Origin: Testudinibacter aquarius | GTDB taxonomy: Bacteria > Pseudomonadota > Gammaproteobacteria > Enterobacterales > Pasteurellaceae | Reading direction: 5' to 3' | NCBI RefSeq assembly: GCF_004342725.1 | Contig: NZ_SMCP01000003.1 | Coordinates: 39,066 to 103,065, forward strand | Length of the DNA: 64,000 nucleotides | Shown here: positions 62,829-64,000 of the stretch, one piece after another | Position numbering within the stretch: the first letter of the stretch is position 1 | Layout of the letters: every line of letters starts with the position of its first letter | Notes under the pieces: generated by a model | Databases searched by the model: none | The model's input: only the letters and a program-made list of their open reading frames with translations | Told to the model about the DNA's origin: nothing | Position numbers and translations under genes: made by a program

Positions 62829-63566
62829 ATGAGTGAAAACATTTACGGAATCCACGCGGTTTCCTCTTTTTTAAACACGGCGCCGGAGCGGATTATCGAA
62901 GTCTATGTGCTGAAAGGGCGTGAAGATAAACGCTTACAGCCATTGCTAAACCAGCTGCAAAATTTAGGCATTGCCATCCAGCAGATGAACCGAGCCACAC
63001 TGGATAAAAAAGCCGACGGTGAGGTACACCAAGGCATTATTGCACGGGTGCAACCGGCAAAAGAGTTGAACGAAAACGATTTGGACGCAATTTTAAGCGG
63101 CAAACAGGCACCTTTTTTGTTGGTGTTGGACGGTGTGACTGATCCGCACAATTTGGGTGCTTGTCTGCGCACCGCCGATGCGGCCGGTGTCGATGCGGTG
63201 ATTGTGCCGAAAGACAAATCGGCGCAACTCACTTCTACTGCACGCAAAGTCGCTTGCGGCGCTGCGGAGAGCGTACCGTTGATTCGGGTCACTAACCTTG
63301 CCAGAACCTTGCGCGAATTGCAGCAACAGCACAATATCTGGGTGATCGGCACCGCAGGCGAAGCCACGGAAACCTTATATCAAGCCAAACTGGACGGTGC
63401 CATTGCATTGGTGATGGGGGCGGAAGGCGAAGGTATGCGCCGCCTGACCCGTGAACATTGTGATCAGTTGATCAGCATTCCGATGGCAGGCAGCGTCTCT
63501 TCGCTCAACGTTTCCGTCGCCACTGGCGTTTGCTTATTTGAAATTGTGCGTCAACGGATAAAGTAA
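62829..63566 (+). CDS. rlmB: 23S rRNA (guanosine-2'-O-)-methyltransferase RlmB
   Basis: A SpoU-type SPOUT methyltransferase that modifies G2251 in the peptidyl-transferase P loop. The 245-residue protein has a substrate-binding N-terminal domain ([12 protein letters not shown]) and knot motifs [33 protein letters not shown] and [17 protein letters not shown]. The E. coli homologue is directly downstream of rnr. Confidence 0.95.
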   Translation: MSENIYGIHAVSSFLNTAPERIIEVYVLKGREDKRLQPLLNQLQNLGIAIQQMNRATLDKKADGEVHQGIIARVQPAKELNENDLDAILSGKQAPFLLVLDGVTDPHNLGACLRTADAAGVDAVIVPKDKSAQLTSTARKVACGAAESVPLIRVTNLARTLRELQQQHNIWVIGTAGEATETLYQAKLDGAIALVMGAEGEGMRRLTREHCDQLISIPMAGSVSSLNVSVATGVCLFEIVRQRIK

Positions 63567-63578
63567 GCCTTGTTATAT

Positions 63579-64000
63579 TTCCCTTCTCCCTCGATGGGAG
63601 AAGTAAATAATATACAGGCAATCGAATTAGTGAAAACACTGGAACGTAGTCGTTAGAATTCCTTCGCCCCTGTGGGAGAAGGACAGATTTTTGCCTCGTT
63701 CAGAAGCAAAAATCAGGATGAGGGGGCAGGATGCAGTGCTGTGATCCGATATCTCACCCTCATCCGCCCTTCGGGCACCTTCTCCCATCAAGGGAGAAGG
63801 AAATAATGTGCTGGCAACTGAATTAGTGAAAATGCTGGAACGTAGTCGTTAGAATTCCTTCGTCCCTTGTGGGAGAAGGACAGATTTTTGCCTCGTTCAG
63901 AAGCAAAAATCAGGATGAGGGGGCTGGATGTAGTGCTGTGATCCGATATCTCACCCTCATCCGCCCTTCGGGCACCTTCTCCCATCAAGGGAGAAGGAGT
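63579..64000. repeat. ~196-base tandem direct repeat, reaching the window edge
   Basis: At least two full units start near 63585 and 63781, and a third begins at 63978 and is cut by the window end. Each unit opens with a CTTCTCCC...GGGAGAAG hairpin, contains GGAACGTAGTCGTTAGAATTCCTT, a GTGGGAGAAGGACAGATTTTTGC segment, a GATTTTTGC/GCAAAAATC inverted pair and CCTCATCCGCCCTTCGGGCACC. The units differ at a few positions. No open frame is convincing. Confidence 0.88.

Noticed and set aside
63579..64000. The terminal tandem repeat as a CRISPR array
   Set aside because: The units are about 196 bases and nearly identical throughout, with no short repeat and unique spacer pattern, and no cas genes are nearby.

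Overview
The window is a 64 kb stretch of a gammaproteobacterial chromosome that I place in the Pasteurellaceae, in the branch whose DNA uptake signal is AAGTGCGGT. That 9-mer and its complement occur dozens of times on both strands, inside genes and, paired head to head, as terminators. Gene order (fab cluster, zapA-6S RNA-fau, ygfB-pepP-ubiH-ubiI, zipA-ligA) and protein sequences also resemble Haemophilus, Pasteurella and Aggregatibacter. A complete icd argues against H. influenzae itself. I cannot name the species. Most of the window is core housekeeping; accessory material lies in short islands between conserved blocks.

Layout: 0.1-5.7 kb holds a TPP-riboswitch-controlled thiC, bcp, dapA and a YidE-type transporter. 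5.9-10.5 kb holds an SbmA/YddA-type ABC exporter, a 735 bp long inverted repeat, and htpG behind a sigma-32 promoter. 10.6-13.5 kb is a four-gene lipid operon (phosphopantetheinyl transferase, CDP-alcohol phosphotransferase, acyltransferase, CdsA-like). 13.6-18.0 kb holds azlCD, a ParE-type toxin-antitoxin pair, icd, rluE and nudJ. 18.1-26.2 kb is ribosomal rpsF-priB-rpsR-rplI and the yceD-rpmF-plsX-fabHDG-acpP-fabF lipid cluster. 26.4-31.0 kb holds psd, fklB, a broken argininosuccinate-lyase-like gene and a Dcu-type dicarboxylate carrier.

31.0-32.4 kb has two small-gene pairs: an RHH-antitoxin module bracketed by two copies of one terminator hairpin, and a DUF4160/DUF2442 pair attached to the end of the ubiquinone operon. 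32.4-41.2 kb holds ubiI-ubiH-pepP-ygfB, zapA, 6S RNA, fau, a methyltransferase and ligA. An IS200-type element separates ligA from zipA. 43.4-46.1 kb holds cysZ, cysK and a YagU-family gene. 46.4-52.8 kb is an afu hexose-phosphate ABC operon with three consecutive substrate-binding protein genes. 52.8-58.1 kb holds a PACE efflux gene, a 298 bp MITE-like element, an old-yellow-enzyme homologue and a CRP-controlled symporter-sulfatase operon. 58.3-63.6 kb holds rnr and rlmB with the formaldehyde pair frmA-fghA between them. The window ends in a ~196 bp tandem repeat.

The most interesting item is the afu locus. The three AfuA copies keep the fold and one sugar-contacting Glu but differ at the His-Asp pair (HD, HE, QN), which suggests one permease fed by receptors of different specificity. 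Next are the terminator-bracketed toxin-antitoxin-like pair of unknown toxin family, the long inverted repeat at 7.8-8.5 kb, and a three-member family of small TAGGGTCTGTTG-ended elements in different stages of internal deletion.
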